Source: a bacterium
Lineage (GTDB): Bacteria; Sysuimicrobiota; Sysuimicrobiia; Sysuimicrobiales; Segetimicrobiaceae
Length of the DNA stretch: 64,000 nucleotides
Assembly: GCA_035307765.1 (NCBI GenBank)
Contig: DATGHU010000007.1
Coordinates: 1-64,000 of the forward strand
Direction: 5' to 3'
Position numbers and translations under genes: made by a program. Position 1 is the stretch's first letter, and every line of letters begins with the position of its first letter. This document shows positions 9,433 to 16,747 of the stretch, piece after piece. The notes beneath the pieces were generated by a model. That model was not told where the DNA came from, did no database searches, and saw nothing but the letters and a program-made list of their open reading frames with translations.

Positions 9433-9449
9433 GTGCCGGGAGCCCGTCT
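9433..9449 (+). repeat. 17-bp direct repeat, right copy
   Basis: Identical to 5064-5080. Unlike the other three core copies it is not preceded by recognisable recombinase coding sequence. It could mark the right end of the monooxygenase/LuxR segment, or the left end of the module that ends at tRNA-Leu. Confidence 0.55.
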
Positions 9450-9626
9450 GATACGCTACCGAACATGCTCCGGGACCGTATTATCCTTGTAGCGTAGACA
9501 CGACCCCCTGAGTGCGATTTCGACTTCCGCGAATTCGCCTTCTATGGCTGAGTATGACTCCGAGAACGGGGCGCCGGCGCGCTTCGAACCGATGGGGCGA
9601 CATCAGGTACGGCATTAAGGCCATGC

Positions 9627-9661
9627 TGGCGCCGAGCGGGGGCTTCGAACCCCCGACGGCA
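9627..9661 (-). other. tRNA 3'-end-like fragment
   Basis: Read on the minus strand there is a perfect T arm (GGGGG, loop TTCGAAG, CCCCC), followed by a 7-base acceptor half GCTCGGC, a discriminator G and an encoded CCA ending at 9627. A matching 5' half, D arm and anticodon arm cannot be built upstream: GCCGAGG near 9700 pairs at six of seven positions, but no cloverleaf follows. It is best read as a partial tRNA left by integration or decay. Confidence 0.45.
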
Positions 9662-10139
9662 CCAGGATCGCCGGATCCGGATGACGAGGTCGAACACCTC
9701 GGCCACGCGTGATGACAAGGCCTGGCGCGCGATCGGCCTCCCCAGACGGCCATACCGACCGGCACGTGCCTTTGGCAGCTGCACTCATTCTGCACTTGTA
9801 GAAGACATGGGCCGACACACACGAGCGGCTAGCCCGCAACCTTATCGTAACAGGTCATCTGCACCGATAGACCATCTCCTCCGATAGTGAGTCTTGTGGG
9901 CCGCGACGCTCAGTCGACACTCGAGCACACATCACGGCTAGGCTCCTTGTCGGCTAGTCTCGAATCTGGTTCTAACTCCATCACACGATACCTCTCGATC
10001 CCGCGACGAACGATTGGTGCATCACTGGTACGGATTAGAAGAAGAGTGAGGCGTCGGTAGACCGGTCCTTCAAGGAACTGTCTACACGGCCGGCGGGATG
10101 GGTATGCCGTAGGTGCGTAATTCTTGAGGAGGACGTAAA

Positions 10140-10706
10140 ATGGAGAGCCCATGGCTTGTCTTTGCGACGATCGCTGGGCCGATCGCCGCCGTCATACTCA
10201 GCGCCATAATCGTCAACCTACTCGAACTGCGCCCACGGCTGTTTACCTGGTACGAACAAATCACCTCGGTCACGCTACGTCCCCCGGACAAATCTGTCAT
10301 CCCAGTCAATACACATGCGTTTACGGTCCGAAACGTCGGTCGACGTCCTGCGCATAACGTAAGTGTTTCCCACTTCTCACTACCCGATTACAATGTCGTC
10401 CCGCCCGTCCCGCACGAACGCAAGGACTTACCGCAAGGTGGTGTGTCGCTTATCTTCCCGACCCTCGCTCCCAAAGAACAGGTTACTATCACTTATATCT
10501 ACTTCCCGCCAGTAACCTGGAGTCTAATCAATGCTGGGGTGCGTTCTGACGAAGCCGTCGCGCAACCAATCACCGTGCTTCCCACGCGCCAGTTCGCGCC
10601 ATGGGTATATCGCACGTTTGCAGCACTCTTCTACATGGGCGTGTTCCTAGCTGCGTATCTGCTCGTTCGCTTCGGGATTTGGGTTTCCACAATCAAGCAT
10701 GCCTGA
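10140..10706 (+). CDS. hypothetical protein with two membrane helices
   Basis: 188 residues from an ATG preceded by GAGGAGG with a 7-base spacer. A hydrophobic helix at residues 5-27 and another near the C-terminus (about 158-180, TFAALFYMGVFLAAYLLVRFGIWV) flank a beta-rich middle (about 50-150) with FTVRNVGRRPAHNVSVSHF, a pattern common in Ig-like extracytoplasmic domains. The likely topology is both ends anchored and the middle on one face. Codon use is less GC-rich than in the core half, in line with acquisition. No family is recognised, and no partner gene is adjacent. Confidence 0.6.
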   Translation: MESPWLVFATIAGPIAAVILSAIIVNLLELRPRLFTWYEQITSVTLRPPDKSVIPVNTHAFTVRNVGRRPAHNVSVSHFSLPDYNVVPPVPHERKDLPQGGVSLIFPTLAPKEQVTITYIYFPPVTWSLINAGVRSDEAVAQPITVLPTRQFAPWVYRTFAALFYMGVFLAAYLLVRFGIWVSTIKHA

Positions 10707-10999
10707 CCACGACGAGCGACGCCTGTTGCCCTGCATCCCGCTCGGGCTTAGCGATCCCCTCGTTGCCATGCGCTCGCGCGACTCGAACGACCGCCTTGCT
10801 CTCCCTCGCCTCGCTGCGCGGTGAATTTCAAGGGTCCGCGGAGGGGGGTGAGCATGGGGCTTTCTGGTTGCGTGATCTTCACTGTTACCTCCTCTGATGG
10901 ATACATCTAAAAATCTATTGCGCCCTAAGCACCCGAGGAGCCGGACAACCAAGGTTGCTTGCCTCTAGGTGGCCGGACATAAGAGTCGATTATACAGCG

Positions 11000-11677
11000 T
11001 TACAGTACATGCGGCGGCCCTGGGTAGTATCCAATTTGCGTCCTGTCCATAATGATGCAATTGATTGGTGTACCTACGACACCGCCAGGATGATTTTGGG
11101 CCACAGCGTCGACCACTCCAAACATTCGAAGAGCGATCTCCTCAGGTGAACCAGGGACTTTACCCGGATTGTCCCTATCAGCCTGTTCGGCCGACGATCG
11201 GTATTCCTCGCACAACTTCTGGGATCCAATGACGGCGGTGAGATCTGTGACCATCCGGACAGGAGGATCCGCCATAAGGTCAATCACAAAAGCTGCTAGC
11301 GTGTGATCTTTTGGATGGCGGGCGGCGAGCAATAGTTGACACTCCCTCAGTTCTAGCTCCGCCGACGCTTCCTGAGCGATTTCATAGATTCTCGTTGCGA
11401 GGGGAAATGGTTCGAACGGAAGTCCTCCTTCAAGGATTGCAGCCGTACGTTTAAGAACTTTCTCGAGGATTGCCACGTTGCCCGCGACCGCGACAGCCAC
11501 GTCTTCGTTCAGGACAAAAAGCTTTACTGCACCGTCTGCGAAATCTCCGGTGTTTTTGTCCGAAACCCGGCTGTCTCCGACCATAATAAGCGCTTCCTGC
11601 GGCTCGACATGTGCGACTTGCTCAAGAAAGCTTCGAATGGCCCCTGTTGGGAAATGCTGGATCGCGCAGAGGGTCAT
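11000..11677 (-). CDS. proteasome/HslV-like Ntn-hydrolase family protein
   Basis: 225 residues from an ATG with AAGAGG 7 bases upstream. Thr2 directly follows the initiator Met (MTLCAI), as in HslV and Anbu, where Met removal exposes the Thr nucleophile. The next landmarks also fit the proteasome beta fold: Asp35 in IMVGDSRVSD (position of the catalytic Asp17), Lys52 in GAVKLFVLNED (Lys33) and the glycine turn AVAVAGNV (around Gly47). The loop between Thr and the Asp strand is about twice as long as in HslV. No ATPase partner such as HslU is adjacent. Role unknown; a stand-alone self-compartmentalising peptidase or amidase is possible. Fold assignment is by motif order only. Confidence 0.6.
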   Translation of the reverse strand: MTLCAIQHFPTGAIRSFLEQVAHVEPQEALIMVGDSRVSDKNTGDFADGAVKLFVLNEDVAVAVAGNVAILEKVLKRTAAILEGGLPFEPFPLATRIYEIAQEASAELELRECQLLLAARHPKDHTLAAFVIDLMADPPVRMVTDLTAVIGSQKLCEEYRSSAEQADRDNPGKVPGSPEEIALRMFGVVDAVAQNHPGGVVGTPINCIIMDRTQIGYYPGPPHVL

Positions 11678-12157
11678 TATGATCCTCTTACACCTCTTGC
11701 CTTTAACGTAGAATACCCTGCCCCATTACATTGACAAAATCATCTTCTGTCAGGTGCGGCCATGACGATTCTTCCGATCGACCGGGCGCGGCCCCGACAG
11801 AGCACTCAGGACATCACACTGGCCTCGGGGAGGAGCCTCCTCTCTCGCCGACGTCCCAGGGGGACGTCACGTTATCTGGGTAGGCAAATCGTTGCGGACA
11901 TCATGCGCTGGCTACACTTCTACCCCCCGCAAGGGAAGATCTAGATCGAAATATACTTCGCTTCAACACGCGGAAAGCATGAGCCTGCCTAGAACACGCC
12001 CAAACTGGCCTGCTGACAGGTTCGACCACATGGCCATAGAATCATTATTCCAATGGCCCGTGGGAGACTCAAGCAGTGGCTCGGTTGCGACGTGCCCAAC
12101 TCGAGTAAGACAATTTGACATTTACCTTCAAGCAGGCAGGTCTCCAAGCGCTAATAT
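11678..12157. other. intergenic, no gene seen
   Basis: About 480 bases upstream of the Ntn-hydrolase gene and downstream of the next minus-strand gene. Short frames exist on the plus strand but have no ribosome binding site or recognisable domain. Confidence 0.4.
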
Positions 12158-12433
12158 TCATCTTAGTTCCGCGCCGTATGCCTCATCACCGGTACTTGTA
12201 TCGACAATTCGATATACGCTTGGCGAACTTGTCGCACAAATTACCACATCATCTTGTTCATCACCACTGAACGCAGAGCTGTCATCTACTCGGTAAACGT
12301 GGCCTGACGCCATAATCAGAACGTCGCCATTCGTTGAAATCTGATTGATAGTATCCGTGTCACAAGCATCAGCGTGTGCAATCGACAACCCACTGAACAG
12401 AGCGAATATCAGCAGGGCGATAACTCGCTTCAT
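12158..12433 (-). CDS. small exported protein
   Basis: 91 residues from an ATG at 12433, with GGGAG upstream; a GTG four codons earlier lies too close to that site. Residues 1-21 form a textbook signal peptide (MKRV, hydrophobic core, SIAHADA cleavage site). The mature part of about 70 residues is acidic, with a Cys near its N-terminus (ACDTD) and another further on (VVICATSS), so a disulphide is possible. The mature half contains HVYRVDDSSAF and VYRIVDTSTGD, a possible tandem motif. No family is recognised. Confidence 0.55.
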   Translation of the reverse strand: MKRVIALLIFALFSGLSIAHADACDTDTINQISTNGDVLIMASGHVYRVDDSSAFSGDEQDDVVICATSSPSVYRIVDTSTGDEAYGAELR

Positions 12434-12982
12434 GTACGCTATCACTCCCTTTTCGGAAAGATGTAATGACCCCTCTACTCATTTGATGACTTGAATACCC
12501 TAAATTTGCGCAGGATAGCTCGGCCCTGTGCCGCACGGGGTGAATACCCTATCCCGGAACTTCTTGAATGGTCCGAGAGGGTCAGACGACAGGTCCCCTC
12601 CCAGGCCGCAGGCCGATAGCAGCTCCCGGCCTGACCCCGGCAGTGGGGACCCCGCAGGAGCCCGGAGGGTGCATAGAAACCATATTCTCATATCCCCGTC
12701 GCAGGAAACCGACCTAGCCACTACAGGCATATAGAATCACTACTCTATTATGCCTGTGGGTAACCCGTCGGGCCGCCGCATTCCATGTATGCTCATGATG
12801 TTCCTTACAATCTCAGAATAAGGCTCTCCCGATGATGGGACAACAGAAATTCCTAGGCCTCTAACCCCTTCCCGACTTCTGAATCTCCCTCACCAATGAA
12901 AAGGGTTTGAAGTGAAGTTGCAAGAGGGGGTCGTTGCACTAGGACTCTCCTAGCCGCTCATTGTCACAAAACACAGAGTGCT
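12434..12982. other. intergenic, no gene seen
   Basis: About 550 bases with no supported gene. A long imperfect inverted repeat (GGTCCCC near 12595 and GGGGACC near 12645) is the only structure I notice. Confidence 0.35.
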
Positions 12983-14248
12983 TTATCGAGTGATTAGGCG
13001 TCCATTGCGCCAACGAGCATGCACATCATCCGGAAACGCAACAAAGTCAACGGTGAGGTGTTGATCCCTCTGGAATCGGGCATCCCTTCGCTCCAATTTT
13101 TCGGCCACCCGGTCAACGATTCGCTCCAGCTCCTCTACGGCTGGGATAGTGTCTGCCGCGATGTAACGGAACTCCACAACAACATAATGACCTCCCGGGG
13201 ATTTTAAAACTGGGAAGGGTTTACTGAAACCGCCACCGAGCTCCTTAGATATTTCCTGACTAATCACTTGAAGCTCGGGAGCGGCTTGAAGCTCATTGCG
13301 CTTGCCCGCCAAAACCGTTGCTAGGGCCAGGACCGCAATGATTCCATCCCTTGTATCTTTGTCCTTTAGGTGCGGAGGAAGATGACCAGTCTGATGCACG
13401 ACCACATTCCTCCAATTGATCGCACCAATTACTTTTTGAAGGTCAATTTTGCGCAAAGCCTCATGCCCCACCGTTAACTCCAACATGATGGTAACCCGAT
13501 CACGTAGACCCAGCTTGGGCCCAAGGAATTCCTTGATACGGTCATTGGGGACGCCTCTGAGTTGAAAGAATAGACTCAAGTATCGAGCTAGTACAATTTC
13601 AAGACAAATCACCGCCTCCAATAAAGCGTAACGGAGATTATCCAGACGCATGTGCTCAATTGCGTTCACGAAAAATTCCTGCTCGGGCGCGGGCGGTTGA
13701 TTCTCTGCAATAGCCTCTGTGATATCAAGCCAAGTGCCTACCCGGAGTTCTCCCGACGGTGTCGCCGTTCCGCCACGCACTGAGGCAATGAAGCCCGCGA
13801 AAGGATCATCTTGCATTCTTACTAGGGTGCGTGGGGCGCCAGCTGCATCATCTACTGTTACTAGCCATCGCTCGATATATTTCTCCGCCTCGGAGAGGTT
13901 AATCTTCAACTCTGACACATGAGCTACTCTTCCAGTATTTCTGATGCCCCGCAAGATGCGGTTTGCTATTGTCACAAGGATAGGAATAAGGGCAGACCAA
14001 TTTTGACCTTCCACCAGCACATCAATCTGACTTCCCTGATCATTCAGCTCGATTTCTAAGCCGCTGCAATGCTTAACATAGTGCTCTGGAGGGGGCAAAT
14101 CAGGTACTTCAAACGGGTCCAAGTGCCCGACTGGACGGTACTTGACGCGAATCTGACCGTCCTCAAAGGCGCCACCCAATGCTAACGCGTCCGGCCATGG
14201 GCCAAGAGCGTAAATATCAATGGGAATAGTGTATCGAAGCATCATCAT
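12983..14248 (-). CDS. HEPN-like domain protein
   Basis: 421 residues. Three consecutive ATG codons open the frame (14248, 14245, 14242) and the ribosome binding site is weak. Residues about 190-310 are helical and contain RNVVVH (280-285), the R-x4-H signature of HEPN nucleases, on a helix preceded by ALLEAVICLEIVLARYLS, as in HEPN-fold proteins. The N-terminal 180 residues are beta-rich and unassigned. The C-terminal part (about 345-421) has a strand-rich VVVEFRYIA segment and a charged helix. HEPN proteins are often RNases in toxin-antitoxin or antiphage systems, and this gene sits in an accessory island with a GIY-YIG protein nearby. No obvious antitoxin is adjacent. Domain call is motif-based. 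Confidence 0.55.
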   Translation of the reverse strand: MMMLRYTIPIDIYALGPWPDALALGGAFEDGQIRVKYRPVGHLDPFEVPDLPPPEHYVKHCSGLEIELNDQGSQIDVLVEGQNWSALIPILVTIANRILRGIRNTGRVAHVSELKINLSEAEKYIERWLVTVDDAAGAPRTLVRMQDDPFAGFIASVRGGTATPSGELRVGTWLDITEAIAENQPPAPEQEFFVNAIEHMRLDNLRYALLEAVICLEIVLARYLSLFFQLRGVPNDRIKEFLGPKLGLRDRVTIMLELTVGHEALRKIDLQKVIGAINWRNVVVHQTGHLPPHLKDKDTRDGIIAVLALATVLAGKRNELQAAPELQVISQEISKELGGGFSKPFPVLKSPGGHYVVVEFRYIAADTIPAVEELERIVDRVAEKLERRDARFQRDQHLTVDFVAFPDDVHARWRNGRLITR

Positions 14249-14307
14249 TTTCGCTGCCCAAGAGAGTATGCCTTTGGCAACATCCTGCGTGCGGCGTCTC
14301 GTTTCAT
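14245..14307 (-). CDS. possible 20-codon upstream ORF of the HEPN-like gene
   Basis: ATG at 14307 has AGGA seven bases upstream and opens a 20-residue frame (MKRDAARRMLPKAYSLGQRK). Its TGA overlaps the ATGATGATG start of the HEPN-like gene. Such overlap would permit translational coupling and could explain the weak ribosome binding site there. The peptide is too short to judge by composition, so this may be chance. Confidence 0.25.
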   Translation of the reverse strand: MKRDAARRMLPKAYSLGQRK

Positions 14308-14786
14308 GATTGTCATCCTACGGCCCCCCTCCCGCCGTCGTGCTGTCGCACCCTGATCTGCGTATCTCATGACTCCGCAAAAACGGGCGTGGGCCACTCA
14401 CCACGCTTATGCCCATATCGTTCTCCAGATGGCCCAAGCGGCTCAGGGATGGCCAGGAAGGACCCGGCAGGCTTCATCTAGCCTGGGCCGCCGTTTGAAG
14501 CGCCCAGAGGCCAAATCTCCATAAACCAAAGAGACCTTCTAGCGGAGGTTTCGCGGGAGCCAAACTGTGGCCGAAAGGAACTCCTTTGGGCCAGGGCCGG
14601 CGGGCATCTGCGAGTGCTTGATTTACACGGCTCAGCGGGGCAATCAGGAGACCTCCCTTTCGACAACTTGGGATCACGAAGCGCGCTTCGGACGATCTAG
14701 AACTACCGGGTTCTTAGTTGACTCGACAGCCCACCCGGCAGGCCGCGCGCTCGGCAGGCTGCCCAAGGCTGGTGTTTTGCCATCTC
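14308..14786. other. intergenic, no gene seen
   Basis: About 480 bases between two minus-strand genes. Several short overlapping frames exist on both strands at 14474-14890, none with a ribosome binding site or domain. Confidence 0.4.
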
Positions 14787-16031
14787 TCAGTCCAACAGGT
14801 TCGCGAAGGGCCGTTTCCCGTACGCGGCGCGAAACTCGCCAATCAGACGGCGTTCCGCTTCGCGCGGGTGGTCGTCGATCTGCCATGCGATCATAAACCC
14901 GTCAGCTCCCTTGACTTGCCACAAGAACCTCCCCCCATGATGCCCCACCGCTTTGCCCGCTCCGAAGTCGATAAGCTGCCGCACGCGCTGCCTTAGATCC
15001 CGCGCTTCGCCAACGTATAGAATCTGTGCGCCTTTGACCCAATTCTCTTCGAGGACCTTGATAGCGACCGTCGGATCCTTGCCGCGAAAGCGGCCCGCCT
15101 TGCTACGGTCGAGGAACTGAGGAGGATCGTCCGAGTCTCGCAACATCACATACACGCCGGACGCGTGTGGGATGCGTTTTGCGCGGTCGCCCAGAAGGTC
15201 ACGGACTGTCACGAATTCTTCGAACCCTCGTCGTTGCAGTTCGGTTCGCCTGAATGTCATCTTGTCCCGATAGCGCTGCTGCTGGCCGGCTTTTTGATGC
15301 GCACGGCAAGCGAATCGACGATGGGGACCCGCGAAAATCCAATGGGTCCCCTTTCTGCACCACAGGAGCCGCCAGCCCGCCCACTCAAACAGCGCGCACT
15401 CAAGCACGATTTCCCATCCGAGGTCACCGCGCCAACACACATCCGGTAGGTCGTCGAGGTTCACGCGGACCTGCCATTTTTCCCGTAGACGCCTGACCGA
15501 CGCCCGATTCACCCTCAGCGACCCGATCGACACGGACGAATGCTGGCCGAACAGCTTAATCAGGTCACCGGCCAACCCATACGGTTCCAGCCTGCGCTGA
15601 TATCGTTGTGGGGCAGACGTCATCGCCTCTACGACAAGACGCCTCAACTCATCCTTGACCTCGTTAAAGCCACGCGCCTCAGCCGGCACGGGCGTGCTGT
15701 CGTCACCCTGGAAGAACCGCTGCGCTTCGTCTTCCGAAGCCGCATCCTCAAAGAAGACCTTACTCATGGGCGGGAGCTCTCGGGCGAGGATCGCTTGCGC
15801 CTCTTTGCGGCCTGCCTCGCCTCGGGCGAACAGGTCGAGCAGCTGGCCGGCGGCCTCGTAGTCCTGAAGAACCACTTCCACATCGGAGCGGGCGGGTGCT
15901 CCGTCTGGAGAGATGAACGTCCCTACCGTGTAGTACTTTCGCCGCGAACTGCCCTCCCGCTCGGGCCCCCGTGGCTGGCCCGTTTGCGCACGTGTAGACT
16001 TCTGCCTCCCGGCGCCACCTTTTTTTCGCAT
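14787..16031 (-). CDS. zinc-finger and GIY-YIG nuclease domain protein
   Basis: 414 residues. The C-terminal domain (about 285-414) has the GIY-YIG hallmarks in order: GVYVML (292), ILYVG (337-341) with the following basic helix DLRQRVRQL, a conserved Glu (EAERRLI, E391) and Asn (FANLLD, N411). Upstream, residues 220-255 (WCRKGTHWIFAGPHRRF, then CRAHQKAG) look like the CGNR/MYM-like zinc ribbon found in ABATE-type proteins, here with Cys225, His230, Cys242 and His245 as candidate ligands. The N-terminal 200 residues are alpha-helical and unassigned. This combination suggests a DNA-targeted nuclease; a homing, defence or element-maintenance role is inference. It is divergent from the Xis-like gene and may be cargo of the tRNA-Leu element. 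Confidence 0.65.
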   Translation of the reverse strand: MRKKGGAGRQKSTRAQTGQPRGPEREGSSRRKYYTVGTFISPDGAPARSDVEVVLQDYEAAGQLLDLFARGEAGRKEAQAILARELPPMSKVFFEDAASEDEAQRFFQGDDSTPVPAEARGFNEVKDELRRLVVEAMTSAPQRYQRRLEPYGLAGDLIKLFGQHSSVSIGSLRVNRASVRRLREKWQVRVNLDDLPDVCWRGDLGWEIVLECALFEWAGWRLLWCRKGTHWIFAGPHRRFACRAHQKAGQQQRYRDKMTFRRTELQRRGFEEFVTVRDLLGDRAKRIPHASGVYVMLRDSDDPPQFLDRSKAGRFRGKDPTVAIKVLEENWVKGAQILYVGEARDLRQRVRQLIDFGAGKAVGHHGGRFLWQVKGADGFMIAWQIDDHPREAERRLIGEFRAAYGKRPFANLLD

Positions 16032-16131
16032 CGCGGAGCCGTATCTCCCAGGGCTTTCCTCGCAGTAGACGTGTGAGATTTCCCGCAGAGTGCGCTACAC
16101 TCCTGGCACCACGACATACGAGGTGACGCGG

Positions 16132-16374
16132 ATGCAGCGATGGCTGACGGTTTCCGAGGTAGCGAGGCGGCTGGGCCTGAGCCCTGATGGCGTTCGCCAT
16201 CTGGAACGAAGGGGCCGCCTCCGGGCAATTCGCACTGAGGGGAAAGCACGCGTGCGCTTGTTCCGAGAAGCCGAGGTCGAGCGGCTTGTGAAGCGTCGCC
16301 GGGCGTCGCAGTCTGGGCCGGCGGAGAGGGCTCCTCAAGCTGAGCTCCCGGCGGCCGTGGGGGCGGCGGGGTGA
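16132..16374 (+). CDS. MerR/excisionase-like HTH protein
   Basis: 80 residues. The ATG at 16132 is preferred because GAGGTG lies 7 bases upstream; an in-frame GTG at 16090 lacks one. The sequence WLTVSEVARRLGLSPDGVRHLERRGRLRAIRT is a typical MerR-like/HTH_17 DNA-binding domain, and VRLFREAEVERLVKRR is the usual wing and helix. Proteins of this kind next to recombinases act as excision directionality factors or local repressors. It is the first gene of a plus-strand cassette running to 20469, and its stop overlaps the next start (GTGA). Confidence 0.75.
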   Translation: MQRWLTVSEVARRLGLSPDGVRHLERRGRLRAIRTEGKARVRLFREAEVERLVKRRRASQSGPAERAPQAELPAAVGAAG

Positions 16375-16646
16375 CAACCGCCAAAGGAAAACCGGGCCGT
16401 TGCAGGCGGCCCGGCAAGCGAGAGACTCCGATGCGTTCTGAGCTTATCAGAATCTCGGCCGTCTTGGAAGCGCTTCTGCCCGAGCTATATGCGCGCATCC
16501 CTGTCTATTGCCTCCGTCAGCTCGCCGAAGACCCGGACATCCCTGCCTGGATGGTACAGTGCGTGCACGCCGCCCTCGACTACAGTGTCGACTGGCCTGT
16601 GACGACTAAGCGCACCGCCCCTGGCCGCGGGAAGGACCGTGGATGA
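16371..16646 (+). CDS. small hypothetical protein of the recombinase cassette
   Basis: 91 residues from a GTG overlapping the previous stop by 4 bases; an ATG at 16431 is an alternative start. The first 20 residues are basic. The core is helical (LIRISAVLEALLPELYARIPVYCLRQLA, WMVQCVHAALDYS). No family is recognised. Tight coupling to both neighbours argues that it is real and expressed with the cassette. Confidence 0.55.
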   Translation: MTTAKGKPGRCRRPGKRETPMRSELIRISAVLEALLPELYARIPVYCLRQLAEDPDIPAWMVQCVHAALDYSVDWPVTTKRTAPGRGKDRG

Positions 16647-16747
16647 GGAGCTTCTCTGTCTCCGAGGAGGGACGCGAGACCGTCATCACCTGGACGGGCA
16701 CGGATGGCGGCCGGGCGATCATTTACACGGGAGGCGGCCCGCCGTGA
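16643..16747 (+). CDS. 34-residue coupled micro-protein
   Basis: The ATG overlaps the previous stop (ATGA) and its TGA overlaps the GTG of the next gene (GTGA), so all three frames are chained. The peptide begins MRSFSVSEEGRETVITWTG and ends IIYTGGGPP, a plausible small beta-structure. The Shine-Dalgarno of the next gene (GGGAGG) lies inside it. It is missed by length cut-offs; the double overlap is the main evidence. Confidence 0.5.
   Translation: MRSFSVSEEGRETVITWTGTDGGRAIIYTGGGPP

Larger units (their letters stand above)
9227..10139. other. 913-base gene-free stretch with attachment-like and tRNA-like pieces
   Basis: No coding region is convincing here. It holds the right copy of the 17-bp direct repeat (9433-9449) and a tRNA 3'-end-like fragment on the minus strand (about 9627-9661). 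The short frames over it translate as the SGGFEPPTA type, a familiar artefact of tRNA T-arm sequence. Confidence 0.5.

Noticed and set aside
9512-9712. Possible 66-residue protein containing SGGFEPPTA
   Set aside because: This is the typical false translation of a tRNA T arm; the tRNA-like fragment explains it.
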